NCBI GenBank assembly: GCA_050697275.1
Contig: JBOGZI010000069.1
Coordinates: forward strand, 1-21,854
DNA: 21,854 nt
Source of the DNA: JBOGZI01 sp050697275
GTDB taxonomy: Bacteria > Actinomycetota > Thermoleophilia > Solirubrobacterales > 70-9
Reading direction: 5' to 3'
Shown in pieces: positions 1 to 6,015 of the stretch. The notes beneath the pieces are model-generated. The model worked only from the letters and a program-made list of their open reading frames with translations. It made no database searches and was not told the DNA's origin. The number at the start of each line of letters is the position of its first letter. Position 1 is the stretch's first letter. Position numbers and translations under genes: made by a program.

Positions 1-1016
1 CAATCGAACTTGCGGGCGGCCGAGGCGCCGAGGTCGCCGACCGCGATGTCGACCACGCGATAGGGGATCTCGAGCGCGCTCAGGATCCCCTCCTGAATCC
101 CGAGCAGGCGCTGGTGCTCGTCCGCCGACGCCCCCGGCCCGCAGAAGCTGAACATCTCGACCTTGTCGAACTGGTGCAGGCGGAAGATCCCGCGCGTGTC
201 GCGGCCGGCCGCACCGGCCTCGCGGCGAAAGCAGGTGGAGAAGCCTCCGTAGCGGCGCGGCAGCTCCTCGGCGGCAAGGATCTCGCCGGCGTGCAGCGAG
301 GCGAGCGAGACCTCGGAGGTCCCGACCAGGAAGAGCTCGTCCCGGGGGACCTCGTAGATCATCTCCCTCTCCCCGGGGAAGAACCCGGTGCCGTAGAGCG
401 CCTGCTCCCGGACGAGCACGGGAGGCACGACGGGCTCGAAGCCCTCGTCGCGGATCCTCTCCATCGCGAGCCGGACCAGCGCCAGCTCGACCATCACCAG
501 GTCCCCCAGCAGGTAGGCGAAGCGCGATCCCGAGGCGCGCGCCGCCGCCTCCATCTCGATCCAGCCGTGGCGCTCGCCGAGCTCGACGTGGTCGACCGGC
601 TCGAAGTCGAACTCCGGGCGCTCGCCGACCTCCCGCACGAGCTCGGCGTCCTCCTCGGTCATCCCGTCCGGCGCCTCGTGGCTGGGGAGGTTCGGCAGCG
701 AGGCGAGCAGCTCCTGCTGCTGCGAGCGCAGCTCCCCCAGCTCCGGCTCGAGCCGCTTCAGCTCGGCCTTCAGCTCCGAGGACTTCTCGCGAAGCTGCTT
801 GACCTCGGGGTCGTCCGCCTTGCCGGCCCGGGCCCCCTCCTCGACCTGCTCCGAGAGCCGGTTCTGCTCGGCGCGGCGCTCGTCGATCTCGGTGTTCAGC
901 TTGCGCCGCCGCTCGTCGAGCTCGAGCAGGCGATCGAGCTCCTCGGCGGCGCCTCGCCTCGCCAGTGCGGCTCGCGCCGACTCGGGGTCGCTGCGGATCT
1001 GCTTCAGGTCGAGCGT
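1..1016 (-). CDS. serS: Seryl-tRNA synthetase, 3' end cut by window edge; apparent ACG start
   Basis: Class II aminoacyl-tRNA synthetase that charges tRNA-Ser with serine in the cytoplasm. The minus-strand reading frame opens with xLDLKQIRSDPE, the standard SerRS N-terminus. An Arg/Glu/Leu-rich antiparallel coiled coil (about residues 28-105) follows, which in this family grips the tRNA long arm. The catalytic core then shows VGTSEVSLA and motif 2 (CFRREAGAAGRDTRGIFR, then HQFDKVE). About 338 codons lie in the window; the family is about 420 long, so motif 3 is outside it. The codon where Met is expected is ACG (1016-1014). A GAGGAG ribosome site lies 7 bases upstream, and no ATG, GTG, TTG or CTG lies between an in-frame TGA (1076-1074) and CTG codon 4. 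The cytochrome gene ends 22 bases upstream, so the two are probably co-transcribed. Identity is secure; the start is either truly non-canonical or a base error. Confidence 0.95.
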
Positions 1017-1023
1017 GGCCCGG

Positions 1024-1029
1024 CTCCTC
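1024..1029 (-). promoter_or_regulatory. Ribosome binding site that fixes the serS start
   Basis: GAGGAG on the minus strand, 7 bases before the ACG at 1016-1014. It would be 16 bases from the next candidate (CTG, codon 4), which is too far. It therefore supports initiation at the ACG position. Confidence 0.7.
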
Positions 1030-1038
1030 GGGGAGGGC

Positions 1039-1425
1039 CTACGGCGAGGCCGACCCCGGCTCCCGAGGCTCGGTCACGTCCTGGCCCGCGTACTCCGCGA
1101 CGAACTCCGCGACCTTCTGGGCGTCCTCGCCGACCACGATGTTCTGGGGCATGATCGCGCCGGAGAAGCCGCCGTTGCGGATCGCGAAGAGCACATCCTC
1201 CGTGGTCTCGGTGCGCTGGTCGAAGTCCGGGCCCTGGGCCCGCTGGCTGCGGTTGGCGCTCCCCTGGGTACCCGCCACCGAGAGTGTGTGACAGCCGGAG
1301 CAGCGCTCGGCGAACAGGTCCGCGCCCTCCTTGAAGGCCGGGTCGTCGACGTCGACGCTCTCCGTACCGCAGCCGACGGCGACTGCGGCCGCGGCGACTG
1401 CGATCAGTGCCAATGCCCCACGCAC
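1039..1425 (-). CDS. Small class I cytochrome c, predicted lipoprotein
   Basis: A 128-residue electron-transfer haem protein. It has a hydrophobic N-terminus (residues 3-17) ending in a lipobox (AVGC, Cys19), so it is predicted to be lipid-anchored on the outer face of the membrane. The haem-binding motif CSGCH is at 42-46 and the likely axial Met92 is in IMPQN. Size and motif spacing fit the cytochrome c551/c552 or cbb3-type single-haem domain. The tail after about 118 is Pro/Glu/Ser-rich. It starts at GTG without a recognisable Shine-Dalgarno and has a TATGAT box 8 bases upstream, suggesting a leaderless mRNA. serS follows after 22 bases. The redox partner cannot be told from the sequence; no oxidase gene is visible here, although complex I lies 3.5 kb away. 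Confidence 0.88.
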   Translation of the reverse strand: MRGALALIAVAAAAVAVGCGTESVDVDDPAFKEGADLFAERCSGCHTLSVAGTQGSANRSQRAQGPDFDQRTETTEDVLFAIRNGGFSGAIMPQNIVVGEDAQKVAEFVAEYAGQDVTEPREPGSASP

Positions 1426-1433
1426 GCGGCGGG

Positions 1434-1439
1434 ATCATA
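1434..1439 (-). promoter_or_regulatory. -10 box for cytochrome c/serS (leaderless candidate)
   Basis: TATGAT on the minus strand, close to the TATAAT consensus, with 8 bases between it and the GTG at 1425. Transcription would begin within a base or two of the start codon. No convincing -35 is visible. An 11-bp palindrome (ATGCGACGCAT, 1439-1449) touches its upstream edge. Confidence 0.5.
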
Positions 1440-1449
1440 TGCGACGCAT
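1439..1449. promoter_or_regulatory. 11-bp palindrome in divergent promoter region, possible operator
   Basis: ATGCGACGCAT is a perfect inverted repeat (5-bp arms around one base) at the upstream edge of the cytochrome -10 box, in the 82-base gap between divergent genes. A regulator bound there could block the minus-strand promoter. The function is inferred from position only. Confidence 0.3.
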
Positions 1450-1495
1450 CCGGGGCTCAGACGACCGCGGGGCGCCGCCCGAGTCCCGCAGCGCG

Positions 1496-1501
1496 TAGCG
1501 T
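1496..1501 (+). promoter_or_regulatory. -10-like box for flavin reductase/BTAD operon
   Basis: TAGCGT fits the actinobacterial TANNNT -10. It is separated by 6 bases (TCAGCC) from the GTG start at 1508, the geometry of a leaderless transcript. No Shine-Dalgarno lies before that GTG. Confidence 0.4.
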
Positions 1502-1507
1502 TCAGCC

Positions 1508-2008
1508 GTGGCCGGCGACGGCGTCACCCCCGAGCAGTTCCGCGACGCGCTCGGCGCCCTGGCCACGGGCGTCACCGTGGTCACCGCGATCGGGCCCAAC
1601 GGCCCCTCCGGCGCGACCGCGAACGCGGTCACCTCGCTCTCGCTCGACCCGCCGATGATGCTCGCCTGCCTCGACCGGGGCTCGCGCACCCTGACCTCGG
1701 TGCGGGCGGCGGGCCGGTTCGGGATCAACGGCCTCGCGGCGGGCCAGCAGGAGCTCGCGCACCGGTTCTCGGGCAAGCATCCGGAGCCGGCCAAGTGGGA
1801 TGGGGTCGAGTGGGGGGAGCGCCACGGCTCGCCCCGGCTCCGCTCGGGGCTGCTCTGGGTCGCCTGCGAGCTGCGCGACCTGATCGACGGCGGTGACCAC
1901 CTGATCTGCACCGGGACGGTGCTCGAGGCCGAGTCCGGCGACGCCCAGCCGCTGCTCTTCCACCGCGCCGGCTACCGCGACCTGCTCGCCGAGAGCTCGG
2001 CAGAATGA
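1508..2008 (+). CDS. Flavin reductase-like (FMN-binding split-barrel) protein
   Basis: A 166-residue protein with the full flavin reductase-like domain: FRDALGALATGVTVVTA (11-27), SLSLDPP (43-49), then FGINGLAAGQQELAHRFSG and the C-terminal FHRAGYRDL. Relatives reduce FMN/FAD with NAD(P)H to feed partner monooxygenases (HpaC/DIM6-NTAB group), while others only bind flavin. No monooxygenase is in the window, so the partner is unknown. The GTG start lacks a Shine-Dalgarno, but the protein begins just before the conserved FR..LG motif, so it is complete. Its TGA overlaps the ATG of the BTAD regulator (ATGA), implying co-transcription and translational coupling. The flavoprotein may report redox or flavin state to the regulator, but that is inference. 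Confidence 0.88.
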   Translation: MAGDGVTPEQFRDALGALATGVTVVTAIGPNGPSGATANAVTSLSLDPPMMLACLDRGSRTLTSVRAAGRFGINGLAAGQQELAHRFSGKHPEPAKWDGVEWGERHGSPRLRSGLLWVACELRDLIDGGDHLICTGTVLEAESGDAQPLLFHRAGYRDLLAESSAE

Positions 2009-3906
2009 GAAGCGTCGAGTTGGGGCTTCTGGGCAGGTTCGAGGTACGCGTGGACGGCAGCCCGGTCGAGACCGCCGCTTGGACCCAGAGGCGGGCCCGC
2101 GACCTGGTGAAGCTGCTCGCCCTGGCGCAGGGCCATCGCATGCCACGTGAGCGTGTGATCGAGGATCTTTGGCCCCAGCTGGATGCGGAAGCGGGGTCCG
2201 CGAACCTGCACAAGGCAGCGCATCACGCGCGGCGGGCCCTCGGCCATCGGGGCGCAGTCGTGCTGCGCGAGGGCCAGGTGATGCTCGCGCCCGACGCTCA
2301 GATCGAAACGGATGTGGATCGGTTCGAGGCAACAGGAGAACCGGAGCTCTACAGGGGTGAGCTGCTACCCGACGACCGCTACGCCGAATGGGCGCAGTCC
2401 AGGCGGGCTGAGCTGCGCGCCCGCTACCTCGAAGCGCTTCGTACGGCCGGTGATTGGGAGCAGCTAGCCGCCGAAGACCCTGCGGACGAGCCCGCCCAGC
2501 GCGCGGTCATGCGGGCGCGCTTGGCTGCCGGCGATCGGCCCGGGGCGCTGCGCGCGTTCGAGCGGTTGTGTCAAGAGCTGGAGGCGAATGGCCTGCAGCC
2601 CAGCGTGGAGACGATCGCGCTTCACGCCCGGATCGCCGGCGGGGCCGCGCTGGACAAGGCCCTGGCCGATGTGGAGGCTGCACTCGCCAAGGCGGAGGTG
2701 GCGGAGCGGACTGCGTTGCTTGCGACGCGGGCCGATCTGCTACTCGCGATTGGCGACCGGGGCGCGCCTGTGGCGTATGCCGAGGCAGCAGCAGCAGCCG
2801 GCCCCGAGGGGATGGCGCTGCGAATTCGCCAGGCCTGGGCGCAGCTGGCGATCGGCGACCCGGCCTCGGCACAGGCGACCCTCGATCCACTCGAGCCCCG
2901 TTCCGATGATGAGCGTGCCGCGCAGCTCGTCACCGAGGCGGCGGCGGCCTGGTTTCAAGGAGATGTCGAGGGCGCACACCGTGCGGCGGCCGAGGCCCAG
3001 CCATTGGCCCTGGCCGCCGGACTCGAGCGCGAGGCTCGAATGGCGGTTCAGATTCAAGCGATGGTGGCCCATAGCTCGGGCGCTTGGCCCGCTGCTCTCC
3101 GAGTGGACCTGGCCGAGTCCTTACGGTTCCCCCAGCTCTCGGACACCGTCTTCGACGGGCATCTGTGCGTCGCGGAGTACGCGCTGACCAGCGGCGAGCC
3201 CCATGGCCGCATCCGCGCTGTTGGCGAGGGGCTTCACGCGAACGCGGTGCGATCCGGGGCGCGCCGGGCCCAAGCCTTCGCGGCCACGCTGCTGGGCGAG
3301 GTCTCGTTGATCGCAGGCCGGTCGGAGCAGGCCGATCGGCTGCTTCGGGAGGCGGTTGGTGTGAGCCGAGAGATCGGCGCGGTCTCGGCGGAAGCCCTGG
3401 CGCGCGTGCGCCTGGGCGAGACAGCACGGGCTCGGGGAGAGGCGACCGAGGGCGATCGGCTGCTCGCCGATGCGCTTCTCCTCTCCCGGTGGTCGCCGCT
3501 GAGCGGCCACCTCCAGCCGCTCGCATACGCGGCCTTCTTGCGAGCCACCGAGGACGCCGAGCAGGCGGCGGAGCGGCTCGACGAGGCGGAAGCCCATCTG
3601 CGAGATGACCTCGTCTGCGCGTACTGTGGACACGCCTTCCGCGTCGCAGGGGCGATCGCGGCGGCCCGGGCAGGACAGACGGATCGAGGGGCGGAGACTC
3701 TGACGGCGGCGGAGACATCGGCCGGCTTGTGGCAAGGGGGGCCGTGGCCCGCGGCGCTCGAGGAGGTACGCGGCGAGCTGGCGCACGCCCGCGGTGAGCC
3801 GCAGGCTGCCCGCGCCCACCTTGCCGCGGCACGCGAGGCTTTCGCCGGTCAGGGCTGGCGACTCGACGCCGATCGGATCGCGGCCAGGCTGGCTTCCCTG
3901 GCCTGA
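2005..3906 (+). CDS. SARP/BTAD-family transcriptional regulator with helical-repeat C-terminus
   Basis: A 633-residue cytoplasmic regulator. Residues about 5-95 form an OmpR-like winged helix (LGLLGRFEVRVDG, QRRARDLVKLLAL, RERVIEDLWP, ANLHKAAHHARRAL). Residues about 103-213 are the bacterial transcriptional activation domain (GELLPDDRYAEWAQSRRAELRARYLEAL, then ALRAFERLCQELEANGLQPSVET). From 214 on, Ala/Glu-rich paired helices look like TPR repeats. No NB-ARC ATPase with P-loop is seen, so it is an intermediate between short SARPs and AfsR. It overlaps flavin reductase by 4 bases. Family members bind direct repeats spaced 11 bp, and exactly such a pair lies just past its stop, before DUF4242, the likely target. 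A TTA codon, rare in this DNA, occurs at residue 373. The TPR ligand is unknown. Confidence 0.87.
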   Translation: MRSVELGLLGRFEVRVDGSPVETAAWTQRRARDLVKLLALAQGHRMPRERVIEDLWPQLDAEAGSANLHKAAHHARRALGHRGAVVLREGQVMLAPDAQIETDVDRFEATGEPELYRGELLPDDRYAEWAQSRRAELRARYLEALRTAGDWEQLAAEDPADEPAQRAVMRARLAAGDRPGALRAFERLCQELEANGLQPSVETIALHARIAGGAALDKALADVEAALAKAEVAERTALLATRADLLLAIGDRGAPVAYAEAAAAAGPEGMALRIRQAWAQLAIGDPASAQATLDPLEPRSDDERAAQLVTEAAAAWFQGDVEGAHRAAAEAQPLALAAGLEREARMAVQIQAMVAHSSGAWPAALRVDLAESLRFPQLSDTVFDGHLCVAEYALTSGEPHGRIRAVGEGLHANAVRSGARRAQAFAATLLGEVSLIAGRSEQADRLLREAVGVSREIGAVSAEALARVRLGETARARGEATEGDRLLADALLLSRWSPLSGHLQPLAYAAFLRATEDAEQAAERLDEAEAHLRDDLVCAYCGHAFRVAGAIAAARAGQTDRGAETLTAAETSAGLWQGGPWPAALEEVRGELAHARGEPQAARAHLAAAREAFAGQGWRLDADRIAARLASLA

Positions 3907-3912
3907 CCTTGC

Positions 3913-3946
3913 CGGGAAGGTTTCGGGAAGGTCGGCCCCCTACCGT
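3913..3946 (+). promoter_or_regulatory. SARP-type operator and promoter upstream of DUF4242
   Basis: Two perfect copies of CGGGAAGGT lie at 3913-3921 and 3924-3932, an 11-bp period. A TACCGT box follows at 3941-3946 with exactly 8 bp between. SARP activators (ActII-ORF4, DnrI, AfsR) are known to bind direct repeats at 11-bp period, with the downstream repeat 8 bp from the -10. Transcription would start near 3953, giving a leader of about 25 bases with GGAGG at 3966-3970. The upstream gene encodes a SARP, so autologous control of DUF4242 is likely. Spacing and repeats are seen; binding is inferred. Confidence 0.7.
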
Positions 3947-3977
3947 CGCCGTGACCACTATCGACGGAGGTAGAACC

Positions 3978-4274
3978 ATGCAGACCTACGTGATTCTGCG
4001 CCGATTCGGCTGGAAGACGCCTGAGGAACTCGAAGCGGCAGCGGTGCGATCGAAGCAGGTTGGCGACGAGGAGATGCCCGAGGACGTTCGATGGATCCGT
4101 ACATACGCTCTCGCCGAGGAGGGTGGGGACGTCGGGACGGTTTGCATCTACCAGGCCACCGGCCCGGAGGCCATTCGCCGGCACGCCGATCGTGCCGGCC
4201 TGCCCGCCGACGAGATCGTCCCGGTGGCGGACACGCTGCTCGTGCGGCCGGATCCGGAGCCGGTGCAGGCGTAA
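3978..4274 (+). CDS. DUF4242 (nickel-binding-protein-like) small protein
   Basis: A 98-residue protein, MQTYVILRRFGWKTPEEL at the N-terminus and a second half with WIRTYAL, GTVCIYQATGPEAIRRHADRAG, LPADEI. This matches the DUF4242 pattern of a small ferredoxin-like alpha/beta fold whose Streptomyces member SCO4226 has been described as nickel-binding. The metal ligands cannot be assigned here. The ATG at 3978 is chosen over an upstream in-frame start at 3909 because GGAGG sits 7 bases before it, it gives the family's usual length, and the upstream start would fall inside the promoter. It is preceded by a SARP-like operator and followed by a double hairpin, so it is probably its own transcription unit under the neighbouring BTAD regulator. 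Confidence 0.8.
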   Translation: MQTYVILRRFGWKTPEELEAAAVRSKQVGDEEMPEDVRWIRTYALAEEGGDVGTVCIYQATGPEAIRRHADRAGLPADEIVPVADTLLVRPDPEPVQA

Positions 4275-4280
4275 AGCAGA

Positions 4281-4321
4281 GACCCGCTGCAGGGTCGCCG
4301 GGATCGCACTGCGGTCCCGGC
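4281..4321. terminator. Tandem hairpins between convergent genes
   Basis: Hairpin one is GACCC-6 bases-GGGTC (4281-4296). Hairpin two is an 11-bp stem (one T-G wobble) around the triloop ACT (4297-4321). They begin 6 bases after the DUF4242 stop and end 13 bases before the end of the convergent membrane-protein gene. No U-tract follows on either strand, so this would be a U-less terminator, common in high-GC actinomycetes, possibly bidirectional. Confidence 0.6.
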
Positions 4322-4334
4322 GGCCGTGGCGGAG

Positions 4335-4766
4335 CTAGAACGCCGTGCTGGTCCCGGCCGCGCGCAGCGCCAGGCCGAAGATCACCAGGCAGGCGACCGC
4401 CATGATCCCCATCTCGCGCCGGACGATCGCCAGCCCGATCTCGCGCTGGCGGTCCTCGGGCAGCGAGCGGAAGTCGAGCTCGCCGAGCTCCTGCGCCGCG
4501 GCGCCGGCGCGGATCAGCTCGGCGAGGAAGGAGACCAGCACCGGGAGCCCGCCGTAGAGGACGTGCAACTCGTCGGTGCTGTGTGCGGTGAAGACGAGCA
4601 GCAGCCCGAGCAGCGCCTGCAGGATCACCGCGGCCTGGGCCACCCGCAGCAGGTACCAGAAGCCGACCGAGGGCCGGCGCGCCAGCCAGGCCGCGCCGCC
4701 CCAGATCCCGGCCGCCAGGTTGGCGGCGAGCAGCGCGATCCCGGCGACGAGATGGACCTCTACCAC
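4335..4766 (-). CDS. Four-helix membrane protein of unknown function
   Basis: A 143-residue protein with four hydrophobic segments at about 5-28, 40-60, 66-86 and 118-137. Helix one starts almost at the N-terminus with no cleavable signal. The conserved-looking stretch STDELHVLYGGLPVLVSFLAELIRAGAA sits in and after helix three. A charged loop (RSLPEDRQREIGLAIVRRE) precedes helix four. The GTG start lacks a clear Shine-Dalgarno, and a TAAGCT box lies 9 bases upstream. I do not recognise a named family. It is divergent from nuoA and shares its control region, so co-regulation with complex I is possible but not shown. Confidence 0.7.
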   Translation of the reverse strand: MVEVHLVAGIALLAANLAAGIWGGAAWLARRPSVGFWYLLRVAQAAVILQALLGLLLVFTAHSTDELHVLYGGLPVLVSFLAELIRAGAAAQELGELDFRSLPEDRQREIGLAIVRREMGIMAVACLVIFGLALRAAGTSTAF

Positions 4767-4775
4767 GGGCGCGCC

Positions 4776-4781
4776 AGCTTA
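4776..4781 (-). promoter_or_regulatory. Possible -10 box for the divergent membrane-protein gene
   Basis: TAAGCT (TANNNT type) on the minus strand, 9 bases before the GTG at 4766. A TTGACG hexamer at 4809-4804 could be the -35, but the 22-bp spacer is longer than normal, so the assignment is weak. Confidence 0.3.
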
Positions 4782-4819
4782 CGGGCTGGACCGCCCAAAG
4801 CCGCGTCAAGAGGTCGGGA

Positions 4820-4841
4820 TTTCCGCTTACTGATGCGGAAA
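4820..4841. promoter_or_regulatory. 22-bp palindrome upstream of the nuo operon, candidate operator
   Basis: TTTCCGC-N8-GCGGAAA is a perfect 7-bp inverted repeat with an 8-bp spacer, in an unusually AT-rich patch of the 125-base divergent gap. Its centre is about 58 bp upstream of the predicted nuoA start, fitting either an activator site or a shared divergent operator. It does not match the Rex or FNR consensus sites. The binding protein is unknown. Confidence 0.45.
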
Positions 4842-4872
4842 ATCACTATGTAACAGGTTGATACAAAGTTGG

Positions 4873-4881
4873 TGGTATAAC
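4873..4881 (+). promoter_or_regulatory. Extended -10 promoter of the nuo operon
   Basis: TGG-TATAAC is an extended -10 (TGN plus a near-consensus hexamer). Ten bases separate it from the nuoA GTG at 4892, so the transcript would start within about 0-4 bases of the start codon. The nearest TTGATA (4858-4863) is only 12 bp upstream, too close for a -35. The GAGG at 4886-4889 is only 2 bases from the GTG and is unlikely to work as a Shine-Dalgarno. Confidence 0.5.
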
Positions 4882-4891
4882 GGCTGAGGCC

Positions 4892-5251
4892 GTGCTTCAG
4901 AGCTACCTCCCCGTTCTCGTCTTCGCCGGTCTGGGAATCGTGGTTGGTAGCGCCTTCGTGCTGCTGAACGGGGTGATCGGGGGGCGCCGGCCGAACCCGC
5001 TCAAGGGCCAGCCCTACGAATGCGGGCTGCCGACCCAGATCACCAAGGGGTTCCGCTTCGGCGTCAGCTTCTACATGATCGCGATGCTCTTCATCCTCTT
5101 CGACATCGAGGTCGTCTTCCTCTACCCGGTGGGCGTCCTGGTCAGCTCGGCGAAGAGCGTCTTCGTGCTGGTCGAGATCTCGATCTTCGTCCTGCTGCTC
5201 TTGGTCGCACTCGTCTTCGTCTGGGCGCGAGGAGCGCTCGATTGGAGATAG
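4892..5251 (+). CDS. nuoA: NADH-quinone oxidoreductase subunit A
   Basis: A 119-residue, three-helix membrane subunit of complex I, normal family length. The cytoplasmic loop between helices one and two has PYECGLPT with Cys44, the loop known to move during the active/deactive transition in other species. Helix two ends in the conserved acidic signature LFILFDIEVVFLYP (Asp71, Glu73), near the quinone/proton channel. The GTG start places MLQSYLPVLVF at the standard family N-terminus. It is the first gene of a 14-subunit operon. nuoB overlaps it by 10 bases from an upstream-positioned TTG. Confidence 0.96.
   Translation: MLQSYLPVLVFAGLGIVVGSAFVLLNGVIGGRRPNPLKGQPYECGLPTQITKGFRFGVSFYMIAMLFILFDIEVVFLYPVGVLVSSAKSVFVLVEISIFVLLLLVALVFVWARGALDWR
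5230..5234 (+). promoter_or_regulatory. Ribosome binding site that fixes the nuoB start
   Basis: AGGAG inside the nuoA 3' end, 7 bases before the TTG at 5242. The next in-frame ATG (5293) has no such site, so TTG is preferred for nuoB. Confidence 0.65.
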
Positions 5252-6015
5252 AGGGCGGGAACCTGAGGGCTCGGCAGCTGCGCGCCCGCGAGATGCTGCG
5301 GGGCGATCTCGAGGGGCGTGACCTCGAGAAGCACGTCGAGGAGAGCATCTTCACGACGACGCTCGAGAAGGGCCTCAACTGGGCCCGCTCCAACTCGGTC
5401 TTCCCCGCCACCTTCGGGCTCGCCTGCTGCGCGATCGAGTTCATGTCGATGGTCACGGCGCGGGCGGACCTCGCCCGCTTCGGCGCCGAGGCGCTGCGCG
5501 CCTCGCCCCGGCAGGCGGACCTGCTGGTCCTCTCGGGCCGGGTCTCGATCAAGATGGCGCCGGTCGTCCGCCGCCTCTACGACCAGATGTTGGAGCCGAA
5601 GTGGGTGATCGCGATGGGGGCCTGCTCCTCCTCGGGCGGGATGTTCGCCAACTACGCGGTGGTCCAGGGCGCCGACAAGTTCATGCCCGTGGACGTACAC
5701 GTCCCCGGCTGCCCCCCGCGCCCCGAGGCGCTGCTGCACGGGTTCAACAAGCTGCAGCGGATGATCCGCGGCCAGCCGGACCTCGGCTGGCGCCAGCGCT
5801 ACAACGCGGTCGGCACCGAGGAGTGGGCCCGCTTCGAGCCCGGCGCGCCGACCCCCGAGGCGCTCCAGAGCGCTGCCAGGGTTGCCAGGGCGTCCGCGCC
5901 CGAACCCCGCACGCCCGGACGCGAAGCGGAGGACGTGCGGGTTGATGGCGAAGCCGAGGAGATGGGCGGTGGTGGCGAAGCCGGAAACCCGGGCGTCAGG
6001 GGGAACGATGCCTGA
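5242..6015 (+). CDS. nuoB: NADH-quinone oxidoreductase subunit B, with unusual C-terminal tail
   Basis: Carries cluster N2, the [4Fe-4S] centre that passes electrons to quinone at the membrane interface. The ligand signature is present: Cys62-Cys63 (FGLACCAIEFM), Cys128 (GACSSSGGMF) and Cys157 (VPGCPPRPEALL). The TTG start gives 257 residues, well above the usual 160-200. The core ends near residue 190, and the rest is a Gly/Glu/Ala/Pro-rich tail of about 60 residues. The DNA of this tail contains a stem-loop (5903-5943) and a 27-base-period direct repeat, so the tail looks like an in-frame repeat insertion rather than a domain. The stop overlaps the nuoC ATG by 8 bases. An alternative start is ATG 5293. 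Confidence 0.94.
   Translation: MEIEGGNLRARQLRAREMLRGDLEGRDLEKHVEESIFTTTLEKGLNWARSNSVFPATFGLACCAIEFMSMVTARADLARFGAEALRASPRQADLLVLSGRVSIKMAPVVRRLYDQMLEPKWVIAMGACSSSGGMFANYAVVQGADKFMPVDVHVPGCPPRPEALLHGFNKLQRMIRGQPDLGWRQRYNAVGTEEWARFEPGAPTPEALQSAARVARASAPEPRTPGREAEDVRVDGEAEEMGGGGEAGNPGVRGNDA
5903..5943. repeat. Stem-loop repeat in nuoB tail (20-base conserved loop)
   Basis: The left arm (5903-5913, one bulged C) pairs with CGTGCGGGTT (5934-5943) around a 20-base loop (5914-5933). Read on the minus strand, the loop differs by one base from the 20-base loop at 20498-20517 in nuoN. 5914-5945 also aligns with 27 of 32 columns to the nuoM/nuoN junction (19097-19127). Confidence 0.6.
5946..5983 (+). 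repeat. Imperfect 27-base direct repeat in nuoB tail
   Basis: TGGCGAAGCCG occurs at 5946-5956 and 5973-5983, 27 bases (nine codons) apart, and a GGGCG is also shared at the same offset in each unit. Because the period is a multiple of three, it extends the Gly/Glu tail in frame. Confidence 0.55.

Noticed and set aside
114..1154. 346-codon plus-strand open frame over serS
   Set aside because: Shadow of the seryl-tRNA synthetase, whose motifs on the minus strand are unambiguous.
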